Assembly: GCA_027625915.1 (NCBI GenBank)
Contig: JANTQA010000026.1
Coordinates: forward strand, 4,712,001 to 4,776,000
DNA length: 64,000 bases
Source of the DNA: Anaeramoeba flamelloides
Lineage: Eukaryota; Metamonada; Anaeramoebidae
Direction of reading: 5' to 3'
Position numbers and translations under genes: made by a program. A model generated the notes under the pieces. The model was not told the origin of the DNA and ran no database searches. It was given only the letters and a program-made list of their open reading frames with translations. Positions 42,301 through 53,400 of the stretch are shown here, one piece after another (position 1 is the stretch's first letter; each line of letters begins with the position of its first letter).

Positions 42301-45280
42301 TGATTTCGAAAGCAAATTTTTTATTTGGTTTCTTTTTCTTTGATTAATATTTCAATTCAAATCTTAGCCAATAAAACTAAATGTGGTTTAAGTGATTCAA
42401 TAAATGAATATTCGGTAGAAGTTTAACCACATTTTATCAATTAAATTGAGATCTATTAAGCAAAAAAAATTTTTTTTTAAGATTTTGAAAAAGTTGTTTT
42501 ATGGTTTTCAAAAAATGAAATAAAATTGCAATAATAGATTATCAATTTTGAAAAATTTTTTTAACAAATTGTTTGGTCTTATTCACAAGAATTCTTATAA
42601 CAATTCAAATCATTTTTGGCAGAAAAAAAATGATTTTGAATTTTGAGGATAAAATTAACTAATTCCCAAATATCTTCAAGAAATTTTTTTTTATGAAAAA
42701 TCGAATTTTGTCTTAATACAAAAAAAAAATTTCAGAGTTAAATTTTTACATGACTTTAAAACTTTAATTATTATAACTACTATTCTTAAAAAAATACAAT
42801 TATTTTTTAATCCGTTAAATATATCAATTTTTTTGGCTAACCAAAAGTTTTATCTCAAAAAAGAAAAAAAATCTTTATATAAATATTACTGGTAACAAAG
42901 AAATGTTATAGTCTAATAATGATCAAAATTGCAATAAACGGGGTAAAAACTAGATAAATTATGAGAAAAAAAAAAGAATTTAATAGTTTTCTTTTTCAGA
43001 AAAAATGGAAAAAAAAAATTGATCTAAACTAATTTTCTTTTATGTCTTTCTTAGTAGATCAGAATTTTTTGACACTTGGGATCTACAAAATTTGTAAGTA
43101 GAGAATACCACCAATAACATATTTTAAAAATTTTGCCTTGTTGTCGTAGAAGACTAGTCCCTTAAAGAATTTTAATTTAAACAATAGTATTATTTACTTA
43201 CCCTTTCTTCTAATCAACTACTTGTTTTATTTAAAAATAAATCTTTATTCATATTAAATATTTTATATATATATATATATATATATTAAATATATTAAAC
43301 AAATAAAAAAAGCCATTGGGGAATTGTACAACATTAAAAATAGCAAGTCAGGCATATTTGAAATATCAAAATTATATTATTGATTTAGAAATAACCGATG
43401 ATTCTGGGTATTTTCCCTATGATAAATTATTTATTAATGTAAAAAAATATTCTTCTTCTTTTTATTAACATTCTCCTTATTTTGATTAAAATAATAATTT
43501 TGTTAAAGAATTCAAGTTTAAATGTCTCTTTTATTAAATATTTACAATAATAAATAATTATTTTATAGTTTTACATGGAGCAACCAAAATATTCATATTT
43601 TTTAATGCTTACTAAATATACATATCTAATGATCTTGATTGTTTGGTTATTTATTTTTACAAAACAACAATCTGGTATTCCTTGGTCTTCTTTCACTTAT
43701 GAACAAAAGTCAATATATATCTTATTGTGGGCATTAGTTTTTGCAAACGATCCACTTTTTTCAGTTATTTTTATTTCGAGTTGGTGGATACCTGTACTCT
43801 TAGATCGTTTATTTTTAATTACATTTTTTTGTATATTAATGGTCCATTTCCTTTGTGTTGTTTCTTCATATCGAGTAGTATGATTTTGCTCTTATATCTT
43901 TCTCTTTCGTTTATTTTCTATTTGTAATTAATATTATCAACACTCTTATTCTCCTTATTTTTATTATCCATATATATATATATATATATATGCACCTATA
44001 AGGTATTTCCAAAAAAGTGAGGCATTTTTTTTTTACATTTATATAAAATTCAATTATGTATGTTAGTGGTTCCATTCATAATTTTGGTAATATAAAATTA
44101 AGAGAAATATTAATACGAATTGAATCAGAACCTATGATATTAATTTTTAAATATATTCATCAAAAAATTACCAAAAAATGAAAAAAAAAATACTAAAACT
44201 TTTTGTGGAGAAAACAATAAACAAAATTTAAATAAAAAACCTCGAATATGGTAAGAACATCTACGATTTTTTTTAACAATAAAATACGCTAATAAGTCTT
44301 TCCTTCTATTGTGAAATTTAGCCGAGATTAAATCCACTTAGGAAAAGGATTATTTCAATCAAAAATAAAAAAGAAGTAAATAAACATTAATTTGCACCAA
44401 CCTAAAAAAATCAGATAGAATTGAGATCAGAAACTTTAATATCTTTTATTAAAATAATGTCTTACAAATAAACAAATTGAATTTTCATGAAGGCTCAATA
44501 AATGATATAAAACAATTTTGGATCTTTAAATAGTTAGTTTTTAAATAAAATTTGATACAAATGTTTTAAAAAAAATTTGCCCCAGCTTTTTAGGAAATAA
44601 CTTATTATTATATCTTAACAAAAAATTAATCATAACAAACTTTCATAAAAATTTTATAGCCAAAACGATATCGTACCATTAAAAAATTTTATTTACCAAA
44701 AATTTTAATAATATTTGTTGTATGGAATTTATTAATTTTCAACGAAGCAAAAAAAGAAGATTTATATTCAAGATCTTACGACAAAAATGACAGTAATCAA
44801 TTATCACAAAAAGACACTTTTCTAACCTTTGGCTTCAGTTTTGTTTTATTTGCGACTTGGAGTTGGGGTAAAACAAAAAGGGTTTTAAAACAAAAAAGAT
44901 ATATTAAAAGATTCACTTTTTACATTCTCGTTTTTGTGCCCGTACTTATTATTATTTGGATAAAAATTGTGAAATTATCTTTAATCAACTCAATAGGTTC
45001 ATCAAGAGAAATCCTATTAAGTTGGTTTATTCTTAACTTATATTTAATCTTTTTGTCTTATGGTTGGCTTTATCATAATCCGAATAAATTACGAAAAGTG
45101 CATAATAAATGCATTTTGGATTATTCTCTTTCTGAAAATGAAAATGAAAGTGAAAGTGAAAGTGAAAGTGATCTTGTTATGAAATCTGATCAGGATTCCA
45201 ATAAAAATGAAAATGATTATCAATTTTCTGAAAATCATATGCTCAAAGGTGTTGAACCAGAAACTATCAAAAATATTTAA
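39373..45280 (+). CDS. TMEM181: TMEM181 (GPR178)-like seven-transmembrane protein
   Basis: Member of the GOST/LU7TM-type membrane proteins. Exon 1 (39373-39747, phase 0) has a first membrane segment (LLIFTLIILIL) and ERGP, then the lumenal region. Exon 4 (43569-43877) encodes PKYSYFLMLTKYTYLMILIV, then EQKSIYILLWALVFANDPLF and SSWWIPVLLDRLF, closely paralleling EQKWMSVLLPLLLLYNDPFF and NSWLPGMLDDLF of animal TMEM181. Exon 5 (44660-45280, phase 0) has RYRTIKKFYLPKILIIFVVW and SWFILNLYLIFLSYG, then an acidic E/S/N cytosolic tail. A likely exon 2 is 39870-39919 (RSQQLILRIQFDNKFNT). The piece between it and exon 4 is unresolved; QVSFQWYK at about 40193-40216 may belong there. Intron 4 (43878-44659) contains a mariner-like element. 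Likely endomembrane or plasma membrane; ligand unknown. Confidence 0.85.
40126..40566 (+). other. Two unassigned exon-like frames inside the TMEM181 gene
   Basis: Frame 40126-40334 (KVTQVSFQWYKIISAQYF..EKPQVWIKQLLIFEGS) has a GTGAAA site that joins in phase to 40470-40566 after TTTTTATTGTATAG. The second piece reads LVELRILNERNIKELAKETI...HLNFK and a stop. It could be an alternative 3' end of the TMEM181 transcript, a small separate gene, or chance. Confidence 0.3.
43999..44604. mobile_element. TA-flanked DNA transposon remnant, second copy
   Basis: Ends AGGTATTTCCAAAAAAGTGA and (inverted) AGTTATTTCCTAAAAAGCTG between TA dinucleotides, same length and interior landmarks as 23882-24471. It lies wholly inside the 782-bp last intron of the TMEM181 gene and accounts for most of that intron. 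Confidence 0.65.
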
Positions 45281-45749
45281 TAGGATTATTCTTAATAAAT
45301 CTTGGAATTTTTGTTTTTTAAAGTAAAACAAAATATTTTTTTTAATAATAACTTATTGATTATAATCGAATATCAAGATTGTAATATTTATCGATATATT
45401 CAATTTTGATAGAAATAAAATATAATCAGAATTGTAAATATAACGTTATTTTTTAATTTAATATTCTCTAAAAAATGAGAAACCTGTATCTAAAATAAAT
45501 CAAGATAAATTATATTAAAACATTTTCTTTTTTTTTTTTTTTTTTTCATTTGGAGAAAAAATATTGATTTTATAGTTAATAATCTTAAATTTTAGAGAGT
45601 AGAGCTTAGAAAATATTAACTGGTAATCGAACACCTTAAAAGAACTAGAAATTGATCTTGATAAATATCGAATCAAACAACTCGAAAATAGTCCCAGCTG
45701 GAAAGTTCAAAAATATTTGATAATAATTTCTATTCAAAATAATATTAAC

Positions 45750-45870
45750 AAGCAGCCGTTGTGTCAAGTGCCGTCAAGTGCCTAGGTTTTCAAGAATTTA
45801 AAAGAATGGAGTACTATCTTCGATTTTTCTCAATTTTTTTAAATTCTGGAAAACCTAACGGCAAATAAGA
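45750..45870. repeat. Palindromic module P1 with connector
   Basis: GTGTCAAGTGCCGTCAAGTG (inverted connector) is followed by CCTAGGTTTTCAAGAATTT and the matching arm ending AATTCTGGAAAACCTAAC. It lies 60 bp past the 3' end of the LINE tail at 45930. Confidence 0.7.
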
Positions 45871-45929
45871 GGGATTAACAACTCCTCTGTTAAAAAATAA
45901 AAAATAAAAAAAAAATATTGATTTTTTTT

Positions 45930-46560
45930 TTTTTTATTGAGGACGAAGTATAGATTACACTCTGAGTGCCCTTTTACTTAAATTCTCTTTCAGAAATTTA
46001 AGCGTGAAATCATAGATTTCACGATTATTAATTAACGAAAATAATTTTAAGCTATCATAATTTAAAATTATTTCATTAAAATTTAATTCTTTTAACTTTT
46101 TCAGAAAAATTAAAACATCTTTTTTATAGGAAGGACATACCCATAAAAATGATCAATATTTTCTATTATTTCCTTATGTTCATATTTTAAACATAAAGGA
46201 CAAAATTTATTTGAATTTTTGTTTATTACATAATAATATCTATTTAAGCAGTTGGTAAATGTTCTGAATTTTAGAATTGTTGAACTCGATTGAAAACTTA
46301 AATATCTTTGATTAATAAATAATTAATTTTTTTGGTTTTTAATTATTGCGAAATATTTTTGTACCTTCCAACTGGTAGAATTCAACAACTCATTATAATT
46401 ATAATTATAAATTTCCTTTTTAAGAAGGTTTAAATTCTCCGACTTCCAGTTAATTTTATTGTTTATTCTTTGATTAAATTTTATTAATTTTTCCAGATAG
46501 GGTAGAGATAATTCTTTTAATTTATTTTTGAATTTGAAAAAAATATTGATTTTTTTTCTA
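45930..46560 (-). mobile_element. LINE ORF2 C-terminus, best-preserved copy
   Basis: Minus-strand translation, in pieces, reads LKELSLPYLEKLIKFNQRIN, then STSWKVQKYFAIIKNQ and FRTFTNCLNRYYYVINKN. CPLC...ENIDHFYGYVLPIKK and, one frame over, DVLIFLKKLKELNFNEIIL...[20 protein letters not shown]-stop follow. The sequence then ends ATCTATACTTCGTCCTCAATA plus an A-run. The CxxC...H motif is zf-RVT-like. At least one stop and one frame change, so inactive. It shows that the tail repeated elsewhere in the window is coding sequence, not UTR. Confidence 0.75.
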
Positions 46561-48507
46561 TCAGAACGAGATTTTGGAAAAAAGTAAAAAAAAAAAAAAA
46601 TTAATTTATTAAAGTGATAAAATTCTTCTTAAAAAGAAATTTTACCAATTCAGAACTCAAATGATAGGATAGATGTAACTTTTTTTTTTTTATTTTTCAA
46701 CTTTTCTAAGAAAATTTTTTTGATTTGGTTTTTTAACTAGAATAAAATAAAATTCTGTGATCTTTCCAATTTTTTTTACAATTATACTACTATCCAAAAA
46801 TTCCTTGAACATTTTTCAATTTTATCTAATTTAAAGTTGAATTTACAACTTATCTCAAATAATCAATGAAGTTGAAGATTTTTTAATTGGAATATAAAAA
46901 GTGGGAAATTCTACAAAAAAAAAAAAAAAAATGTCAATAATTTGTTTGGTGAAAAGTCACTAAGAACATGATAGTAAATATATATTATTATTGGTTTTTT
47001 AAAAAGACATGTTTAACTTATTTTTGAGGATAGTTTATGGATTCAATAAACATTGTTTTCTATTCAATAAGAAAAATAAAATAAAAAATAAAGATAAAAG
47101 AAAAAGAAAAAAAAATGAAAAATATTTTCTATTAAATGAAAATAAAATAAAGTAAACGTTTAGGATCCTGGGAATAGGATAATAAATTTTGAATTCACAA
47201 ATTTTCTCATCAAATGTTGGTATTTTAGCACAAATTATAAAAGAAGAGATTTTCAGAAAATACATTGAAATGAAATTCTTTTTTAAAATCTTATAATAAA
47301 TATTTAGGGCTATAATAGTAAGATTTAATTTAGAAAAAAAATATTTATTTTTTTTTCTACAATTTTTGTATTTAAAATGATTATGATTTTATGAATAAAT
47401 GAATTTATATTATGATATGGCACAACAAATTGGAAAAAAAAAAGATTACGTTGACTTTATTGAAAGAATATCCCAATGGAACTATCACTTATTTCCAAAT
47501 AAATACTGTGAAAATCTTGTTTTGATATAATAAACAATAAAGGAGTTTTATTAAGAAATAAATTTACAATTAAATTTTATATTAACTATTTTAAATAGTT
47601 TTTTATAAAAATTATTTCTAATACTTTCAGAATTTTTATAAATCATTCAAAATAAAGTTGAAAAATAAATATTTTATATTTTGAATTTATATCAAAATAA
47701 TTAATTTTATAAAAAGGTGAGTTTAGATAATAATTTTAAAATAAAAATAATATTCTCAAAAACATGATAATTTTGATGAAAAAGGTATTTTTCCCCAAAA
47801 TATCCTTAGGTTTATTATAATTATTAACATTATCAATTTCCGAAATTAATCCTTCCATTTCAAATAATAAGTTATTAAAAAATATTTTGTTGTATACTAA
47901 ATACTTTATTTTTTCTATTCAAAATAAAAGAAAAAATAATTAACAAAGTTAATAACGAGTTACCTTGAGAAAATCCCTAATTCGTCTTTTTTAAAATAAT
48001 TTTTTATTGTATTTCTATTTTTTCATTTCTAATATGTTTTTTAAATTTATAGTGTACTAAAATGTGATTAATTATATTCAAAATTTTTTTATTTCAAATT
48101 TTATAGTAACCTTGGAACGGTTGTAATCCTCTGTAACATTTAAAATATTTGTTTTTATCTTCTTTTTTATTTTTTTTTTTTTAACTAAAGAGGAAATTTC
48201 AAACGGATACACTTGTATAATTTGTTTAAAAAAAAACACGCATAAAAAAAGAGAATCGGATACTAAGCCTAAAAATAATGTGAACCTTTATTAATCATTT
48301 TTTTAACAATTTTTTTAATATATTAGTAATTGATTATGTATAACGTTTAAAGAGTGTTCGCTTGTATCCAGCTTTGTGAATAAAGAGAATATATCTTAAT
48401 TCAATATAGTTTTTTATTTATTAATTAAGGTTATCGATTACAAAATAACAAAATTTTATTGAATTTTTTTTTTACGGTCTGGGAAAAAACTTCAACATCT
48501 TTTTAAT

Positions 48508-48837
48508 AGGGAACCTTTCCGGTATCAAAAAAGAAAAAATAATTAAAAGAAGAAACCAATTAACTATAAAATAATAATCCAATATATTATTTTCAATCAA
48601 ACCAATGAACAAAATTTTAATCTACTTTCATATATCAATAGTATTCAAGTGGTTTTTGAATTCACAAAAATAGTCAAATTATTCAACAAATTATTAATAA
48701 TTGGTCATTCAAAGAAAAATCACACCAACCAGTGTATATTAACAAAAACCTGTTATTGAGTTGAATCCATCATTTTGTCTTTATTTATTTATTCTTTTCA
48801 TTAATTGATCTTACTTTTAAGTTTCAGTAATGTTCCC
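48508..48837. repeat. MITE-like repeat, copy 2
   Basis: Diverged partner of 29501-29818 in the same orientation, with ends GGGAACCTTTCC and GTTTCAGTAATGTTCCC. Non-coding. Confidence 0.55.
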
Positions 48838-50469
48838 AATTAACAAAGGTGTTTCCCTTTTTTTCGAGAACAGTTAAATATTATATTATTTTTCATTCTT
48901 CTTCTTTTTAGGTTCAATTTTATAAAATTGTATTATAAAATATTTTTCTGATTTATTTTTCTGATATTTTATTTAATCATAATTTTTTTTCTAAAGAATA
49001 GATATATATATATATATATTTCCAATTAAGATTTATAATATCAATTTTTATCAATAAAATTATTTTTTATTTATTAATATTTTTATTATTTTATTAATCT
49101 CCTTAAAATAATAAAAATAAATTATTTTCAATATTTATAATTTTGCTTTTTCAACCTTGAAATAATTATATGTTTTAATTTTAGTATTCTTCATTTATCT
49201 TTTCCAGTTAATTACGAAAAATCTAGATATTTGATTTATAGTAATGTCACGGCTCGTAAGGTGATAAGATCACTTATTACTTTTTAATAGTTCTTGCATA
49301 CATAAGTTTCTATCCTTTGATATTATCGTTTTTAAATTCAAGAAATAAAATAAACAAATCAAGTTTTCTTATTGCTATAATAATTAAAAAAAAAAAGTGA
49401 ATTGTAGAAAAAAAAATAATAATTAGTTGTTATTGAATATATAAAATAAATTCTTTTTTTTTAATTTATTATTTCAGGGCAGTAACAATTTTTAAATTCT
49501 AATTTATTCTATTAATGTGAAAACAAAATTAAATTCAAGGCTATGTGAAAAAGAAATAAAATAATTAAGTGAAAGTTTTTTTTTTATTGGTTAAAGAGAT
49601 AACATAACTTACATTTTTTCGAAACCATTCATAGGTTTCTTGCCATTATTTTATATTAAAGATAAAAATAGGTGTATAATTAATTATAAATTTGATCCAA
49701 TTTCAAAATTGGTAAAATTGAATTTTTCATATTTGTGAAGAGTATCTGATTATATTTATTTTTATGAATGTTTTAAAGGTATGTTGTGAGAAGAAAAATC
49801 AAAAAGATTATTTTATGATTAATAGTATTTTATTACTTTAGGTGTAGAAAATCCAAAATTGTAGAAATCATCAAGACCAAAATCTTTTGAATAATTTCTT
49901 CAAAACCAAATTTAACAAATAATATTCCGTGGAAAATTTTGTACAGCTTAAAAGAAGTAACCTGGGTTCAATTCCTGTCTTAATTATTTTTTTTTTCGAA
50001 ATCATGGCCAAAATATCCTAACATACCATCCAAGCCATCCTCACATAACAACCAAACCACACTAACATATCTTATCCGACCAGAAAAAATGGATTTTAAA
50101 TACTTACTACCTAAAGGTTTCAATAGAATTGACTATTTTGAAAAAAGAGAGAATTTGACCAATTTTGAAATTTGATCAAATTTATAATTAATAATTTTGC
50201 CACAAAAATTTATGAAAAATAACTTTAAAAAAAAAAAAAAATATTTCTTAATATTATGAATTTATTGGAAATAATTAATAATGTTAATTAATTATTTGGA
50301 TCATTAAAACAGAAAATAATAATGAAGTGAAAGAAAAAAAATGAAATGAAAAACTTTTAATAAAAATGAATGTAAACATTTAAATAGTATAAAAATAAAA
50401 ATAAAAATAAAAATAATGAATGGGTGAATGAATGAATAAATAAATCAATAGATGAAAGGAATTAATTAA

Positions 50470-53400
50470 TTAATTAACAAAGGGTGATATTAATCTTTTC
50501 AATGTTTTAAACATTTTTTTCAATTTATTATGTAATCCTCTCATTTCCTTTGAAACGACTTCTTCATGTAAAACTAGCCCGACCTTCAGTAATTGTTGTT
50601 GCTTTTTTAACTCAAATTTGAGTAATTGAACTTTATGCCTTTCATCTGGGTTTTCTTCGACAAAGGAAGGATGGAAAAATGCATCGCAATATAAACCGAT
50701 ACCACCGTTAACCGCAGCATCGATGATACCATTGAGTGCCATTGTTAAGGGATTAACGTTTTGCACTTGTCCTTTCATTTCTTCATAATAATCAATTTTA
50801 TTTTTCAAATCGCGATTTTTTTCTTTTACCGAGTTAATTGCGTTACTAATAGGAGACACCTCCACTGTTTCCTTTCGAATGACTCTTGATCTCTTATGGA
50901 CATATGGGTAGGCATTCTCTGTAATTAAAAATTCGTTTCTTAGCCACAATTCTCTAAATTCATCTTCTTTTTTATTTTTATCCTTTTTTTTCTTTCTGAA
51001 TGGCTTGGAATAAAGAAACACTGAAATGTTATTGTTCAAAACAAAATCTTTGCGGAACTGCGGCATATTGATTGTTATATCCGTTCTTTCGTTCCTTTCG
51101 AGTACTTCCATTGAAGATGGTGTTACGTTCGCTACTTGAATATACATTTCGTTTTCTTTCAATTCCTCTTCCGTGGGTGGGTTCGAAGCCAACTTGGCTT
51201 TTGGGAATTTTTGTTTCAATTTCCCCATAAACACAGACAATTGTTCAAGTAATTCGCCTTTGTAAATAAAATCCTGGTTGATCAAATTTCTGTATCTTTC
51301 TGTGTCAAATCCTTTACCAAAATAGGCTACTCTAAAGTAAGTGGGGAAGCCACGAGCCTTTGTCGAAATGCTTTCAAATATTTCTGTTTCCTTTCTCAAG
51401 GTTGAGCAAACTTTTTTATAGTCATATTCCTTGTTTTCATAATATCCCCTTAATTCTCTGAGGATAGGGATCATTAATTCCCAATTTTTCCCCTTTTCAA
51501 ATGCCTCTAATGCCATCGTTAAGATATTTTCTTTTCTTTTGCTTTCTGTTTGTCTTGGATAGATCCCATTGGATTCCAAAATTTGTGTTGTATTCCAAGT
51601 TAAATATTTGGTACTCATTAAAATACTATTTCCTGCTTCTGTAAAGTTATTTAAAGATAAATTATAACTCCATAGGGAATGGATATATCTTAACAATAAA
51701 TTATATTGCTTTTCTTCGATAAAGTAAGCTAACAAATTTAAAATTAATTGGCTTCTTTCTTCTTCAAATTCCTTAGTTTCAATATAAATTTGGAGTCCTT
51801 TTAATCTTTCAGTAATTATTCTGATATCCTCTATAAATTTTAATCCCTGTTCTTTCAGCGTTGTTGCCTTTTTTATTTTATTTATTGTTGTAGTTTTTTG
51901 GGTTTCTGTTGTTGTTGATGACGTTGTTTCTAATGATTTTAATTTATTAAATAGCCCACCAAAAAATATTTTTTCAAGCTTTTCCCACGATCCTTTATGA
52001 AGAGCTCTTTCTAAGACAACAATAGTAATTGCTTCGCTCTGCTTTAATAATTTCGTGGATTCAAATTCCAATTCCAAAACGTTATAATATAGTTTAAAGC
52101 CTAAGTTAACTAAAAATTGATCCTTTTGGGTCATTAAATTTAAAAACGATTCAATAACACTTTGGTGGATTAATTTGACCCTTGAGTTGCCAAGCGAATT
52201 CCAAGTCCTTTCTAAAATATTTGCCGCCTCAAGATGCATATTTCCAAACCGTTCAATAATTTTTATTTTACCCGAAGTCGAATCTTCTTGACTCGCGGCT
52301 GCCAATGTTACTGCGATGGGCACTGCTCGAATAAATTCTACAATCAATGCAATAAACTTAATCCATAATTGTTGATGGAATTTAATTCCATTAAATTCTT
52401 TAATTAAAATCGAGAAATAAATTCTCAAAATTTTTGGTATGATCGATAATTTTATTAATTTAAAAAATCCCCAAGTTTTTGGATAAAGTGTCTGAGATGT
52501 ATTTTCATGCACAATGCTTAGAATCTCGTAAAGTAATTTGCCTCTTCTTTCATGAGATGAACTGAATTTATTTAAAAATGAATGGAATGAACTTGGTCCC
52601 ATGGAGTGGAAAAATGATAAAATAATTGATAATAAATCAGTTTTTGTATTCATATAGAAACTTTTTTCGCCTTTAAGCAAATCAGGATTTATTTGTGTTT
52701 CTATTATTAAAAAGATTTGTAAATAAAATTTTTAAAAAAGAATAATTATTATCGAAATTTAATATTATTCCACAAAAAAAAAAAAAAAAAAAGCAAATTA
52801 AAAATATTACTTGTACTTTTTGATGTGCTGTCTTGTTTCATTTCTTCTTTTTCATTTTGTAGATTTTGATTATATTTCCAACAATTAACGACTAATTCTG
52901 GGAAACGTAAAAGTTCCAATATTTCATGATTATAAGGTAATTCATATTTTATTTTTTTTAATTGTTCAAAACCTGGAATATTTTCATTATGATTCATTAC
53001 CGAACTATAAATCCCATTTAATAATTTTATTCCTTGTTTAAAATTATTTTCATTATTTGTTATTTCGTTCATTAAAAGATTTATTACAATTGGGAGAAAA
53101 TGTTTTCTAGCTGCAGAAACTTTTAAAAGTGGTCCATTGATAATACTTTCTAATAGTTTATATTTATCTTTAACTAAAGATTCACGTCCAGTTGACACTG
53201 ATTCAAAAAAACTAATTTAAAGAGAAATATAATTAAATAAAAATAAGAATAAGAAGAATTAATAATAAAAATAAAAAATTTTGAATTTTTTACAAAAAAA
53301 CAACAAAAAAAAAAAAAAAAGCAAAATTAAAAGAAAAATTAAAAGAAAAATTAAAAGCAAAATTAAAAGCAAAAGCAAAAGGAAAAGGAAAGGTTAAAGT

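Larger units (their letters stand above)
45281..50469. other. 5.2-kb convergent intergenic region
   Basis: Lies between the 3' ends of TMEM181 and DOCK. Holds a palindromic module (45750-45870), a LINE tail (45930-46560), a MITE-like copy (48508-48837), (TA)n near 49005 and simple AAAAAT/AATG repeats near 50395-50440. At about 49958-49985 an isolated GGTTCAATTCC followed by a T-run resembles a pol III B box and terminator, but no A box or cloverleaf is visible. Confidence 0.6.

Noticed and set aside
43266-43990. (TA)n runs as replication origins or attachment sites
   Set aside because: Microsatellites of this kind recur across the window (14602, 21200, 49005, 54625) with no accompanying structure.
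49955-49990. tRNA-like B box GGTTCAATTCC followed by a T-run
   Set aside because: No A box, anticodon arm or acceptor pairing upstream; a single 11-bp match is expected by chance in 64 kb.
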